NCBI RefSeq assembly: GCF_902833085.1 | Contig: NZ_CADFEB010000016.1 | Coordinates: 1 to 64,000, forward strand | Direction of reading: 5' to 3' | DNA from: Burkholderia ubonensis | GTDB lineage: Bacteria; Pseudomonadota; Gammaproteobacteria; Burkholderiales; Burkholderiaceae | DNA: 64,000 bases | Shown here: positions 18,365 to 27,360 of the stretch, piece by piece | Numbering within the stretch: the first letter of the stretch is position 1 | Layout of the letters: every line of letters begins with the position of its first letter | Notes under the pieces: generated by a model | Seen by the model: the letters and a program-made list of their open reading frames with translations, nothing else | The model's database searches: none | What the model was told of the DNA's origin: nothing | Program-made: the position numbers and the translations under genes

Positions 18365-19342
18365 TCAACGCTGCTCGGCCGGCAGCGTCTTCACCGCGCC
18401 GGGGAAGTGGGTTTCGATGGTCCGGCGCACGCCCTGCTTCCAGTGCACCGTGCAATCGCCGATCAGCGCGCGCCGCTTCGTGTTGTCGAACGCATAGGTT
18501 TCGCGCGTCACGTCGCTGCGCTCGAAACGCGCATCGACGCCCGTGATGTCAGCCACGTATTGCAGGCAATCCTGAATGCCGACGGCCTCGTCGCCGCCCC
18601 AGTTCAGCACGAGCGCGGGCGAGCTCGCCGCCTCCCACAGCAGCGGCACCTGGCGGACGAGATCGTCGGTGTGGATCAGCGACGCCCAGTTCTGGCCCTC
18701 GCGCGGCACCGGCACCGGCTTGCCGGCGAGCAGTTGCCGGTACAGCAGCACCGGCACGCCGCCGTGGCCGTATGGGCCGTACGCGACGTTCAGGCGCGCG
18801 ATCACGGTCGGCAGGCCGAGCGTGGCCGAGAACGCGCGCACGACGCCCTCGCACGAGATCTTCACGATCGGATAGGCGGGCAGCCAGTGCGCGACGCCGT
18901 TCAGCGGGTCCGTCTCCGCATACGGATGATCGAGCGCCTGCCGCGCATACAGGCTGCCGCTCGACACGTAGATGAACGATTCCGCGTGGCGGCAATGCGT
19001 CATCAGGCGCCCGGTGGCGACCGTGTTGATCTCGATCGCCTTGTCGAAATCGCCGTCCTCGCCACGCCTCACCGCCGCGTGCAGCACGTGCGTGAAGTCG
19101 TCGGGCAGGCCGTCGAGCGTGTCGCGCTCCATGTCCCACCGCCACGTGTTCACGCCCTTCGCGCGCAACGCGTCCTCCACGCTCGCGTCGCCGAACCGGC
19201 CGATCGCCCACACCTCGTCCCGCGCCGCCAGCGCTTCGGCGACGGGCCGCGCCACCTGGCCGGTCGCGCCCGTGATCAGAACCTTGCGCTTCGCGTGCCG
19301 CCGTTTGGCGTCACCGCGCGCTTCGTTGACAGACACTGCCAT
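18365..19342 (-). CDS. NAD-dependent epimerase/dehydratase family protein
   Basis: A 325-residue extended short-chain dehydrogenase. The dinucleotide motif GATGQVA lies near the N-terminus, VSSGSLY marks the catalytic Ser strand, and YPIVKISCE supplies the Tyr-x3-Lys pair. It could reduce, epimerise or dehydrate a pathway intermediate. The start at 19340-19342 (MAVSVNEARG) was chosen because AAGGAG lies nine bases upstream. An alternative ATG at 19376-19378 would be only 3 bp past the A-T-TE stop and would rely on translational coupling. It is second gene of the biosynthetic operon. Confidence 0.85.
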   Translation of the reverse strand: MAVSVNEARGDAKRRHAKRKVLITGATGQVARPVAEALAARDEVWAIGRFGDASVEDALRAKGVNTWRWDMERDTLDGLPDDFTHVLHAAVRRGEDGDFDKAIEINTVATGRLMTHCRHAESFIYVSSGSLYARQALDHPYAETDPLNGVAHWLPAYPIVKISCEGVVRAFSATLGLPTVIARLNVAYGPYGHGGVPVLLYRQLLAGKPVPVPREGQNWASLIHTDDLVRQVPLLWEAASSPALVLNWGGDEAVGIQDCLQYVADITGVDARFERSDVTRETYAFDNTKRRALIGDCTVHWKQGVRRTIETHFPGAVKTLPAEQR

Positions 19343-19381
19343 GAGCCGCTTCTCCTTGTTCATCGTGATGTCGGACATCGG

Positions 19382-22189
19382 TCATTTGCCGCCGAGCGCT
19401 CGATCGAGCTCGGCGCGCAGCACCGCCTGGAACGTCGCGACGTGCGCGGGTCCCATCAGCGTGTAGTGCTCGCCCGCCACGTCGATGTAGCGATTCGGCG
19501 CGCGCGTGAACTCGTCCCATCGGCGCAGCTGGTTGTTCAGCCAGTCGTCCTTCGTGCCGCGCAGCGGGATCGCGTAGAAGATCGACATCGCCTGCACGCT
19601 GCCCGACGGCACGTACGAACGCCCGAGCGTCAGCAGCGATTGCGCGAGCCCCGCCCATGCGCGGAATTTCGGCAGATCGAGGTCGAGTTCGGCGAGCCGC
19701 CCGGCCGGCGCGTGGTCGATCAGGTACGCGAGCGGGTCCTGCTCCGGCATCGCGGCGCGCAACTGCGGCGGCAGCGTCAGCGACTGCTGCTTGTCGATCA
19801 GCGACAGGAAGAACGCGAGGTTGACCGCGCCTTCCACCTCGTCGAGCTCTTCCATCCGGTACTTGATGTGCGGCGGCAGATTGAAGCTGCCGACGAAATC
19901 CACGCGCTCGCCCTGCGATTCGAGCACCTTCGCGATCTCGAACGCGACCGCGCCGCCGTACGAATAGCCGGCCACCGCGTACGGCCCGCGCGGCTGCCGC
20001 TTGCGGATCGCGTCGACATACGTGCTCACCATCTCGTCGAAGCTGGAGAAATACGCCTCCCCTTCGTTGAAGCCGCGCGCGCGCAGCGCGTAGAACGGGC
20101 GCTCGTTGACGAAATACTTCGCGAGATTGACGAACACGAGCACCTCGCCGACGCCGGGGTGCACGCAGAAGAGCGGCGTCTTGCCGCCCGTGAGCTGCAG
20201 CGGCACGACGGGGTCGTATTCGCCCGCCGTCACGCGCTCGCCCGGCGCGACGCGCGCGGCCAGCGCACGCACGGTCGGATTCTGGAGAATCGTCACGATC
20301 GGCAGGTCGACGACGCCGAGCCGCTGCTCGACGTGGCGCTTGAGCTTCAGGATGTCGAGCGACGTGCCGCCGAGATCGAAGAAGCTCGCGGTCGCGCTGA
20401 TCGCGTCGGGCGCGACCTGGAACATCTCCGCGAAGATCGCGGCGACCGCGGCCTCGGTGTCGCCCTCGGGCGCGGCGTAGCCGCCCATCTGCCGGTTCGC
20501 GAGATCGGCGACCAACGCCTTGCAGCCGTCGTAGCCGCCCGCTTCGAGCCGCTTGCGCATGATCGTGCGCTGGGTCTTGCCGAGGCTGGTCTTCGGAAAC
20601 TCGTCTTCCGGCAACGGCAGGATCAACGCGGGCCGGAAGCCCCACAGCAGGATCGTGCTGTTGCGGATCGCGATGATGACGCGATACAGCGCGTCATCAT
20701 CGTCGAGCGGGAACGACGGCGTGAACGTCACGACGAGCTGCTCGGATTCGTCGCCGGTGCTGCGCGTCGGGAACGCCGCGACGAACGAGCGCTTGATGCC
20801 GTCGAGCGCTTCGAGCGCCGTCTCCAGCTCGTGGCTGAAGTAGTTGACGCCGTTGACGATGATGCTGTCCTTGCTGCGTCCGACGAGCCACAGCCGGCCG
20901 CGCTCGATGCGCCCGAGATCGCCCGTGCGGAACCAGCCGTCGCTCGTGAACGCCGCGCGCGTCGCCTCGGCATTGTTGTAATAGCACTGGAAGATCATCG
21001 GGCCGCGCACCTGGAACTCGCCCGCTTCGCCTTCCGGCAGCACGTTGTTGCGGTCGTCCGCGATGCGCATCTGCAGCCCGGCCACCGGCAGGCCGAGCGA
21101 AGCGAACTCGCGGCCCGCGTCGCCGTGCGGAAATTCGCGCGAATACACGGAGCCCGCGCACGTCTCGGTCATCCCGAACGCGGGCCACAGCGCGTCGGGC
21201 GCGAGGCCGCACGGCGCGAGAAGATCGAGGAAGCGCTGCCCGGTCGCGACGACGATCGCCTCGCCGCCCGACACGGCGTGCCGCAGCGACGAGAGATCCA
21301 CCGAGCGGCGCCACGCCGCGAGCGCCTCGTCGCCCATCGCTTCGAGCGCGGCGTTCAGTTGCCCGAACAGGAAGTTCGGCGAGAAGGTCATCGTGACGCG
21401 ATAGCGGCTGATGAGCCGCAGGAAGCGCAGTGGATCGGTCAGGATCGCCGCGGATTCGACATGGAGCTGCACGGCGCCCACGTAGAGCGGCAGCAGGTGG
21501 GCTTCGAGCAGCGCGGCGACGTGATCGAACGAGATCCAGTTGAGCGTGACGTCCGCGCGGGCGAGCTGCTGCCTGTCGTTCTTGCCCGCCATCGATGCGA
21601 GCAGGTTGCCGTGCGTGAGCACGACCGCCTTCGAATTGCCGGTGGAGCCCGACGTGAGCACGAAGACGGCCGGGTCCGACGGTTGCGCCGCATGAACCGA
21701 TTCGTCGGGCGCGCCGGCGCGCAGCGCGTTCAGGTTGACGGCGAACGCGCCGTCCGGCAGATCGCTCTTCAGCGCTTCGGTGGTGACGAGCAGCGGATGG
21801 TCGAGCAGCGTGTCGACGTGCGCGAGATGCTTCGCCCAACGCTCCGGATCGTTGCGGATCGGCACGAGCGGACACGGCACGAATCCGCCGAGCGCGCACG
21901 CCCAGAACGCCGGGATGAAATCGTTCGCGTGCTCGAGCAGCAGCGCGACCTTCATACCGGACCGGTAGCCGCGCGAGCGCAGACCGCCCAGGATGCGGCG
22001 CGCCTCGTCGAGCAGCTCGGGATACGTGACGAAAGCGCCCTTTTCCTCGGATTCCGCGGCGATGAAACGCACGCCCGTATGCGGATGCAGCCGTGCGGCC
22101 CGCAACAGCAGATCGACGATGTTGCGCGGCGGAGTGGCGCGCAATTCGTGTTCGGAAACGCGCGGCGAATCGAGAGTGGATGTCGTCAT
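19382..22189 (-). CDS. A-T-TE single-module NRPS-like synthetase (aryl-furanone/quinone synthetase type)
   Basis: A 935-residue enzyme with three domains. The adenylation domain spans about 20-545, with P-loop LTSGSTGNSKAV at 178-189, GMTETCAGS at 339-347 and C-terminal Lys in PKTSLGKTQR. The thiolation domain has phosphopantetheine Ser610 in FFDLGGTSLD. The thioesterase spans about 660-930, with nucleophile Ser743 in GYSYGG and likely His908 in AGEHYT. There is no condensation domain. This order, plus LNWISFDHVA in the A domain and SFNLPPHIKYRM in the TE, resembles synthetases that dimerise arylpyruvates (fungal AtrA/TdiA, Ralstonia RalA); family assignment is from memory of those motifs. 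Product and substrate are unproven. First gene of a four-gene operon. Confidence 0.88.
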   Translation of the reverse strand: MTTSTLDSPRVSEHELRATPPRNIVDLLLRAARLHPHTGVRFIAAESEEKGAFVTYPELLDEARRILGGLRSRGYRSGMKVALLLEHANDFIPAFWACALGGFVPCPLVPIRNDPERWAKHLAHVDTLLDHPLLVTTEALKSDLPDGAFAVNLNALRAGAPDESVHAAQPSDPAVFVLTSGSTGNSKAVVLTHGNLLASMAGKNDRQQLARADVTLNWISFDHVAALLEAHLLPLYVGAVQLHVESAAILTDPLRFLRLISRYRVTMTFSPNFLFGQLNAALEAMGDEALAAWRRSVDLSSLRHAVSGGEAIVVATGQRFLDLLAPCGLAPDALWPAFGMTETCAGSVYSREFPHGDAGREFASLGLPVAGLQMRIADDRNNVLPEGEAGEFQVRGPMIFQCYYNNAEATRAAFTSDGWFRTGDLGRIERGRLWLVGRSKDSIIVNGVNYFSHELETALEALDGIKRSFVAAFPTRSTGDESEQLVVTFTPSFPLDDDDALYRVIIAIRNSTILLWGFRPALILPLPEDEFPKTSLGKTQRTIMRKRLEAGGYDGCKALVADLANRQMGGYAAPEGDTEAAVAAIFAEMFQVAPDAISATASFFDLGGTSLDILKLKRHVEQRLGVVDLPIVTILQNPTVRALAARVAPGERVTAGEYDPVVPLQLTGGKTPLFCVHPGVGEVLVFVNLAKYFVNERPFYALRARGFNEGEAYFSSFDEMVSTYVDAIRKRQPRGPYAVAGYSYGGAVAFEIAKVLESQGERVDFVGSFNLPPHIKYRMEELDEVEGAVNLAFFLSLIDKQQSLTLPPQLRAAMPEQDPLAYLIDHAPAGRLAELDLDLPKFRAWAGLAQSLLTLGRSYVPSGSVQAMSIFYAIPLRGTKDDWLNNQLRRWDEFTRAPNRYIDVAGEHYTLMGPAHVATFQAVLRAELDRALGGK

Positions 22190-22942
22190 GGTGCAGGTAC
22201 TCCATGCTGGTGGTGCAAGTGGTGAACGAACGTCCGGGCGCGTCCGTGCGGACGCGTCGATTGACGATTGCGGGTGAATCCCTACCTGACTGGCCGCCGA
22301 CCTCGCGAAGACGAGCCGGCAGCCGATTGACACTCGACTGCGTGAGACGAACCGGCCGCTTGACCGGCAAATCGCGAAATTGTTCGATCGAATCCCGACA
22401 ACGGGCGCCGATGCGATCCGAAATGCCCGATTTCATTCCGAATCGCACACGGCGGCGAGCGCGATTTCGAAATAATCCGTCGATTGCACGGATAAACAAT
22501 TCCGAATGATTCGATTATTTTCCGTGCATCAATGATCGGCGCGATTCATCGGCCGCTTGCAAACGGCTTGGTCTCGGCGCCCGACAGGGCGCTGCACGGA
22601 AATCGGCCGATCAACGGCGTTCCGGCGCCGGCGGCCCGCAGCCACCGGTTCGAGCGACAAGCATCGAAGCGAAACGCAGTCTACGACAAAACGCGCGACG
22701 TTTAAACGCGATTTTCAATAATTAATTCATACAAAATAGCGGCATTTTTACTAACAATAATTCCACGCAAATCAATTCATCCCGCCATTCACGACGTCGA
22801 AATTATGCGATTTTATTTGGCGGCCCATATCACGATCGAATGATATATGGGCATCAACAAAGTCCGTAATTATGCGCCGCAGCGCATAATCCACGACCGG
22901 CTCCAGCACCGGCGACCACAGTTGTTCCGACGCCAAATGCAG
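22190..22942. other. AT-rich upstream region of the A-T-TE operon
   Basis: This is a 750-bp gap between the LysR stop and the A-T-TE start. The stretch from about 22680 to 22890 is strikingly AT-rich compared with the surrounding DNA. It contains a perfect 9-bp inverted repeat (22869-22890), an imperfect hairpin GCCCATATCA / TGATATATGGGC (22823-22852), and repeated ATTATGCG motifs. No gene was found. It probably carries the operon promoter and regulator sites. Confidence 0.5.
22869..22890. promoter_or_regulatory. Perfect inverted repeat ATTATGCGC-N4-GCGCATAAT
   Basis: The two 9-bp arms at 22869-22877 and 22882-22890 are exact reverse complements. A third ATTATGCG copy lies near 22803. Its place just past the LysR stop and upstream of the biosynthetic operon allows two readings: a transcriptional hairpin ending the LysR message, or an operator for the operon. 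There is no T-run beyond the stem on the LysR strand, which favours an operator. Confidence 0.45.
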
Positions 22943-23830
22943 TTACCCCACCTTCTGCCCCGCAAGCAGAAGAAAGTTGCGGACCACGGCAGACGGGTCA
23001 TCGCATCGCGACGTGATTGCCAGCCTTGCGCGGAGTCCATTGCCCGCGATCGGCCGATAGCTCACCCCTGCAACCTGCACCTGCGTAATCGCCTTCGGCA
23101 CGATAGAGACGCCCAGCCCGGCCGCGACCAGGGTCACCGCGGACGTGATTTGCGGCGCGGGTTGCGCCATGCGCGGCTCGAACCCGGCGGCATTGCATGC
23201 GGCGACGATGTCGTCGAACAGCGCACTGCCGGCCTCCCGCGGCACTTGCACGAACGACTCGTCGGCCAGCTCGGCCAAATCGATTCGCCGCCGCTGCGCC
23301 AACCGATGAGCAACGGGCAGCGCGACAAACATGGGCTCCTCGTCCCAGTCGGATACACGCAGCGTCGCGGCGACACGGCGCACCGGCCGCACGATCGCGA
23401 CGTCAAGGCGCCCGGCATCCAGCGCCTCCAGCAGGACGCCCGAAGTCGCTTCCTGCAACGTCAGCTCCGCATCCGGAAACGCCTCCCGGAAGCGGCGTAT
23501 CAAATCCGACACTTTCGAATTGAACGCCGCCGTTCCGGTGAAGCCGACCCGCAGATGCCCGATTTCTCCGCGCGCGGCTCGCCTGGCCGCTCGTGCGGCA
23601 CGCTCGGCATCGTCGAGCACGCGTCGCGCCTCTTCGGCGAAGACCTCGCCCGCCAAAGTCAGCTCGGCACCGCGCGCAGTCCGCTTGAACAGCTCCACGC
23701 CGAGTTCGCTCTCGAGCGCCTTGACCTGCTGGCTCAACGGCGGCTGGCCGATGCCGAGCGTGTCAGCCGCCTTGGTGAAATTCGACGTAGCCGCCACGGC
23801 CAAAAAATATCGGAGATGCCGAAGTTCCAT
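22943..23830 (-). CDS. LysR-family transcriptional regulator
   Basis: A 295-residue LysR regulator. The N-terminal helix-turn-helix (FTKAADTLGIGQPPLSQQVK) is followed by a linker helix and the LysR substrate-binding domain, with the conserved LRVGFTGTAAF and GLGVSIVPKAI segments. The similarity is to BenM/CatR-like aromatic-acid regulators. It is divergent from an MFS transporter gene. It also reads toward the A-T-TE operon on the same strand, so it may control either or both (inference). Confidence 0.9.
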   Translation of the reverse strand: MELRHLRYFLAVAATSNFTKAADTLGIGQPPLSQQVKALESELGVELFKRTARGAELTLAGEVFAEEARRVLDDAERAARAARRAARGEIGHLRVGFTGTAAFNSKVSDLIRRFREAFPDAELTLQEATSGVLLEALDAGRLDVAIVRPVRRVAATLRVSDWDEEPMFVALPVAHRLAQRRRIDLAELADESFVQVPREAGSALFDDIVAACNAAGFEPRMAQPAPQITSAVTLVAAGLGVSIVPKAITQVQVAGVSYRPIAGNGLRARLAITSRCDDPSAVVRNFLLLAGQKVG

Positions 23831-23920
23831 TCGCTATGTGACCTCACGGTGAGTCGGACCGCCTTGCCAGCCAGTGCTAAAACATATCACTACGGTTCAT
23901 TTCATATATTGGACATATAC

Positions 23921-25222
23921 ATGACGGTGCGCAAGAATTCGGGCATTCCCCGCACATCGAGTGCATCCATGTCCTCCCCTTCGATTTCCCCATCCATGCC
24001 CGGCACGCAGAAAACCGCGTCCGACGCGCTGCCTGCCGGCGTTTCCCCGCGCTCGGCGGCGTACAAGCGCATCGCGCTGGCGCTCTTCCTTGCCGGCTTT
24101 TCCACCTTCTCGCTGCTGTACTGTGTCCAGCCGCTACTTCCCGCGTTCGCACGCGAGTTCGATCTGGGCGCAGCTTCCAGCTCCCTATCGTTGTCGCTGT
24201 CGACCGGGATGCTCGCGGTCTCCATCCTGTGCGCCGGTGCACTTTCCGAACGCGTCGGGCGGCGCGGGCTGATGTTCGCGTCGATGACGCTTGCCGCGCT
24301 GTTCAATGTGCTCGCAGCGCTCTCGCCAAGCTGGAATCTGCTGCTGGTATGGCGTTCGCTGGAGGGTTTCGCGCTCGGCGGCGTCCCGGCGGTCGCGATG
24401 GCCTATCTCGCCGAGGAAATCGCGTCCACCGGGCTGGGTTTCTCGATGGGGCTCTATGTCGGCGGAACCGCGTTCGGCGGCATGATCGGCCGGATCGGCA
24501 TGAGCGCGCTCGAGGAGCACTTCTCATGGCGGACGGCCATGCTGACGATCGGCGTCGTCGATCTCCTCGCCGCGGTCGCCTTCGTGATGCTGCTGCCGCA
24601 ATCGCGACGCTTCGTGAAGCGAACCGATCTGACGCTGCGCCACCACGTGCGGCTGTGGAACGAGCAGTTGCATCACGCCCGGCTTCCGTTCGTTTTCGCG
24701 ATCGGCTTCCTGGTGATGGGCGCGTTCGTGACGGTATACAACTATGCCGGGTTTCGACTCACGGCCGCCCCCTTCAACCTGAGCCCGACCGCATGCGGCC
24801 TGATCTTCGGCGCGTACCTGTTCGGGATGGTTGCTTCATCGAGCGCGGGCGCGCTCGCCGACCGTCTCGGACGGGCGCCGATTCTTGTCGGCGGGATTCT
24901 GGTATTCGCGGCGGGCCTCGTGCTGACGCTATCGCACTCGCTCGTCGCGATCATCATCGGCATCGTGCTCGTCACGATCGGCTTCTTCGTCGCCCACTCG
25001 GTCGCGAGCGGCTGGGTTGGCCATCTCGCGGGATCCGCCAAGGGGCATGCCGCTTCGCTCTACCTGCTTGCCTACTATCTCGGGTCGAGCGTGCTCGGGT
25101 CGGTCGGCGGCGCGTTCTGGCAACATGGCGCGTGGGCGAGCGTCGCCGCGTATGTCGCGGCGCTGCTTGCCCTCGGTCTGCTGGCTGCGGGCCGGATGAC
25201 CCGCGTGGAGCGTGTGCGGTAA
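23921..25222 (+). CDS. MFS transporter (YnfM-like)
   Basis: A 433-residue, 12-TM major facilitator. Typical motifs include ERVGRRGLMFASM after TM2 and ADRLGRAPILVG between TM8 and TM9. Its sequence pattern (LLYCVQPLLPAFAREF, SMGLYVGG) resembles E. coli YnfM, a drug/dipeptide-type exporter. The start is uncertain. The ATG at 23921 has no ribosome binding site and follows a TATATT element so closely that the message would be nearly leaderless; the in-frame ATG at 23969 is an alternative. It is divergent from the LysR gene and could export the neighbouring pathway's product (inference). Confidence 0.87.
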   Translation: MTVRKNSGIPRTSSASMSSPSISPSMPGTQKTASDALPAGVSPRSAAYKRIALALFLAGFSTFSLLYCVQPLLPAFAREFDLGAASSSLSLSLSTGMLAVSILCAGALSERVGRRGLMFASMTLAALFNVLAALSPSWNLLLVWRSLEGFALGGVPAVAMAYLAEEIASTGLGFSMGLYVGGTAFGGMIGRIGMSALEEHFSWRTAMLTIGVVDLLAAVAFVMLLPQSRRFVKRTDLTLRHHVRLWNEQLHHARLPFVFAIGFLVMGAFVTVYNYAGFRLTAAPFNLSPTACGLIFGAYLFGMVASSSAGALADRLGRAPILVGGILVFAAGLVLTLSHSLVAIIIGIVLVTIGFFVAHSVASGWVGHLAGSAKGHAASLYLLAYYLGSSVLGSVGGAFWQHGAWASVAAYVAALLALGLLAAGRMTRVERVR

Positions 25223-25228
25223 GCACCC

Positions 25229-25249
25229 CGCGCCGACGGCTTCGGCGCG
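25229..25249 (+). terminator. GC-rich hairpin downstream of the MFS gene
   Basis: CGCGCCGA and TCGGCGCG form a perfect 8-bp stem with a 5-nt loop, 7 bp past the MFS stop codon. There is only a weak T-rich tail, so termination may be partial. Confidence 0.45.
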
Positions 25250-25393
25250 CATCTTGTGTCGCAAAATTGCGCTCGCGGTTTTCGTTCGCATTCCGAATGC
25301 TGTCGACGAGGTGCTGCCGCATGCAGGTCGTCTACGTGTAAAAGTCGCCGTGGTCTCGTCGAGCGACCGACGCGAAAAAGCCGCGCCCGCGCG

Positions 25394-26344
25394 TCACGAC
25401 TGCGCCGAATCGGCCGCGCGCAGCGTGATGCCGGTCCACGTTCCGCTCGCGGCCAGTTCGCCGATCAGCTCGACGATCGTTTGACGGACGGCCAGCGTGG
25501 CGGAATTGACGGGGGACGTATTCGACCAGCACAGGCTCGCGGGGCGGCGGATCTCCGGATCGACGATCCGGCGCATTTTCGGCCGGTTCGACGGCTCGCG
25601 CAGCGCCATCACGGATGCGGGCAGGATCGTGCACGCCATGCCCGACTGCGCGAGCGACATCAGCGTCGGCAACGAATCGACGTCCGCGATGATGTTGAGC
25701 GGCACCTCTTCGCGGGCAAACGTGCGCTCGAGCAGCAAGCGCAGCCCGTTCTGCACGCCGGGCGCGACGAGCGGCACGCCGGCGAGCGATGCCAGGCTGC
25801 AGGTGCGCGCACGCGGCGCCACGGCGCCGCCCGGCTCGCCGAGCAGATGCAGCACTTCGTCGAACAGCGGCATCGCGGTGATGCCCGTCGTGTTCGATTC
25901 GCGGAACAGGATCGCGAGATCGAGCCGCCCGTTCGCCAGCAGTTCGTTGATGAACCCGCTCATGCTCTCGATGTACTGCAGCCGGATGCCCGGATAGCGC
26001 GCCCTCACCCGTTCGAACAACGGCATCGCGAGGATCGACGTCATCGTCGTCGGAAAGCCCACCGCGACGGTGCCCGACTCGCTGCCCGCGCCTTCCCGCA
26101 CTTCCTGGCGCAGCTGCTCCATCTGACGGAGCACGAGCCGCGCATGCCGGTAGAGCGCCTGCCCCGCCGCGGTCGGTTTGACGCCCTGGGGGCTGCGCAC
26201 CAGCAGCGTGACGCCGATGTCGCCTTCGAGCTTCGCGATCTGCTGGCTCAGCGACGGCTGCGCGACAAACAGTTTTTCGGCCGCTTTTCCAAGGCTGCCG
26301 AATTCCACGATGCTGACAAAGTAACGGAGCTGACGAATGTCCAT
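25394..26344 (-). CDS. LysR-family regulator of the itaconate locus (RipR-like)
   Basis: A 316-residue LysR regulator starting MDIRQLRYFVSIVEFGSL. It has the helix-turn-helix LGKAAEKLFVAQPSLSQQIA and the effector domain marked by GTVAVGFPTTMTS and GMACTILPAS, a Nac/CynR-like subgroup. The ATG at 26342-26344 is taken as the start; the frame extends upstream without protein-like sequence. It is divergent, with 140 bp between starts, from the hydratase-dehydrogenase-CoA transferase operon. That is the same arrangement as the LysR gene that heads the Pseudomonas aeruginosa itaconate genes, so it is probably the operon's inducer-responsive activator (inference). Confidence 0.85.
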   Translation of the reverse strand: MDIRQLRYFVSIVEFGSLGKAAEKLFVAQPSLSQQIAKLEGDIGVTLLVRSPQGVKPTAAGQALYRHARLVLRQMEQLRQEVREGAGSESGTVAVGFPTTMTSILAMPLFERVRARYPGIRLQYIESMSGFINELLANGRLDLAILFRESNTTGITAMPLFDEVLHLLGEPGGAVAPRARTCSLASLAGVPLVAPGVQNGLRLLLERTFAREEVPLNIIADVDSLPTLMSLAQSGMACTILPASVMALREPSNRPKMRRIVDPEIRRPASLCWSNTSPVNSATLAVRQTIVELIGELAASGTWTGITLRAADSAQS

Positions 26345-26484
26345 GATCGTTCGGGCAAGGCGAAAGTCATAGGGTACCCCTATGACCGGCACATTCAAAC
26401 GGTATTTCCGCTGCGCTCCCGCTTCACATAAAGTCGCTTCAATCCAGGTCAAGACAGCCGGCGTATCCGGCGATGGAGGTGACG

Positions 26485-27330
26485 ATGAACACTCCCCGGT
26501 CGCATGCCGGCGACGATGTCAAACAGGTCGCGATCGACCTGATCAGCGCCGAACGTGCCGCGGCATTCGCCGCCACGCTCGACCATCCGACGCGCCCTGC
26601 GGCGGGCGACGCGTTGCTGCCGGCGTGGCACTGGCTCTATTTCTGGTCGATCGCGCAGCAGTCCGAGCTTGGCCCGGACGGCCATCCGCGCAAGGGCGGT
26701 TTCCTCCCGGATCTGGGGCTGCCGCGGCGCATGTGGGCCGGCGGCCGACTGACGTTCGGGCGCCCGTTGACGATCGGCGAGATCGCGACGCGCACGTCGC
26801 GCGTGCTGTCGATCGAACGCAAGGAAGGGCGCAGCGGCCCGCTCGGCTTCGTCACCGTCGAGCATGTGATCGAGTCCGCCGGCGCGGTCGCGATCCGCGA
26901 AGAACACGACATCGTCTATCGCGGGCCGGCCGCGCCCGGCGCCGTCGCGCCCGCGCCGCACGCCGCGCCCGACGACGCGCAATGGCAGCGCGACATCACG
27001 CCGGACGAAGTGCTGCTGTTCCGCTATTCCGCGCTGACGTTCAACGGCCATCGCATTCACTACGACCGGGCCTACGCACGCGACGTCGAAGGCTATCCGG
27101 ACCTCGTCGTGCACGGGCCGCTGATCTCGACCCTGCTGCTCGACCTCGTGACGCGCTCGCTGCCCGGCGCGACGGTCCGCGAATACGCGTACCGCGCGAT
27201 GCGGCCGACCTTCGTCGGCAACACGTTCGGCGTATGCGGCCGCGTCGCCGACGACGGCAGAACCGTCGATCTCTGGGCCAAGGACCATGACGGCTGGCTA
27301 ACCATGTCCGCTCGCGCGACCCTCGCCTGA
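26485..27330 (+). CDS. ich: MaoC-type hydratase, probable itaconyl-CoA hydratase
   Basis: A 281-residue double-hotdog protein of the HTD2/mesaconyl-CoA hydratase group. FNGHRIHYD (residues 186-194) is the hydratase motif, and AWHWLYFWS and MWAGGRLTF are N-terminal hotdog signatures. The ATG at 26485 is chosen because GGAGGT at 26475-26480 is its ribosome binding site; an earlier in-frame ATG at 26473 overlaps that site. The proposed reaction is itaconyl-CoA (or mesaconyl-C4-CoA) plus water to citramalyl-CoA. It heads an operon with an acyl-CoA dehydrogenase and a CoA-transferase. The symbol follows the P. aeruginosa system by context. Confidence 0.8.
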   Translation: MNTPRSHAGDDVKQVAIDLISAERAAAFAATLDHPTRPAAGDALLPAWHWLYFWSIAQQSELGPDGHPRKGGFLPDLGLPRRMWAGGRLTFGRPLTIGEIATRTSRVLSIERKEGRSGPLGFVTVEHVIESAGAVAIREEHDIVYRGPAAPGAVAPAPHAAPDDAQWQRDITPDEVLLFRYSALTFNGHRIHYDRAYARDVEGYPDLVVHGPLISTLLLDLVTRSLPGATVREYAYRAMRPTFVGNTFGVCGRVADDGRTVDLWAKDHDGWLTMSARATLA

Positions 27331-27360
27331 GCCATTCCGACGATTCCCTCGATACGCTCC

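Noticed and set aside
16836..22189. Naming the biosynthetic operon as ralfuranone synthesis
   Set aside because: Only the synthetase type is shared; the tailoring genes differ and no aminotransferase is present, so a specific product would be invented.
18407..22225. About 3.8-kb open frame opposite the A-T-TE operon
   Set aside because: Low-complexity Arg/Ala/His translation, no start context, covered by four well-supported genes on the other strand.
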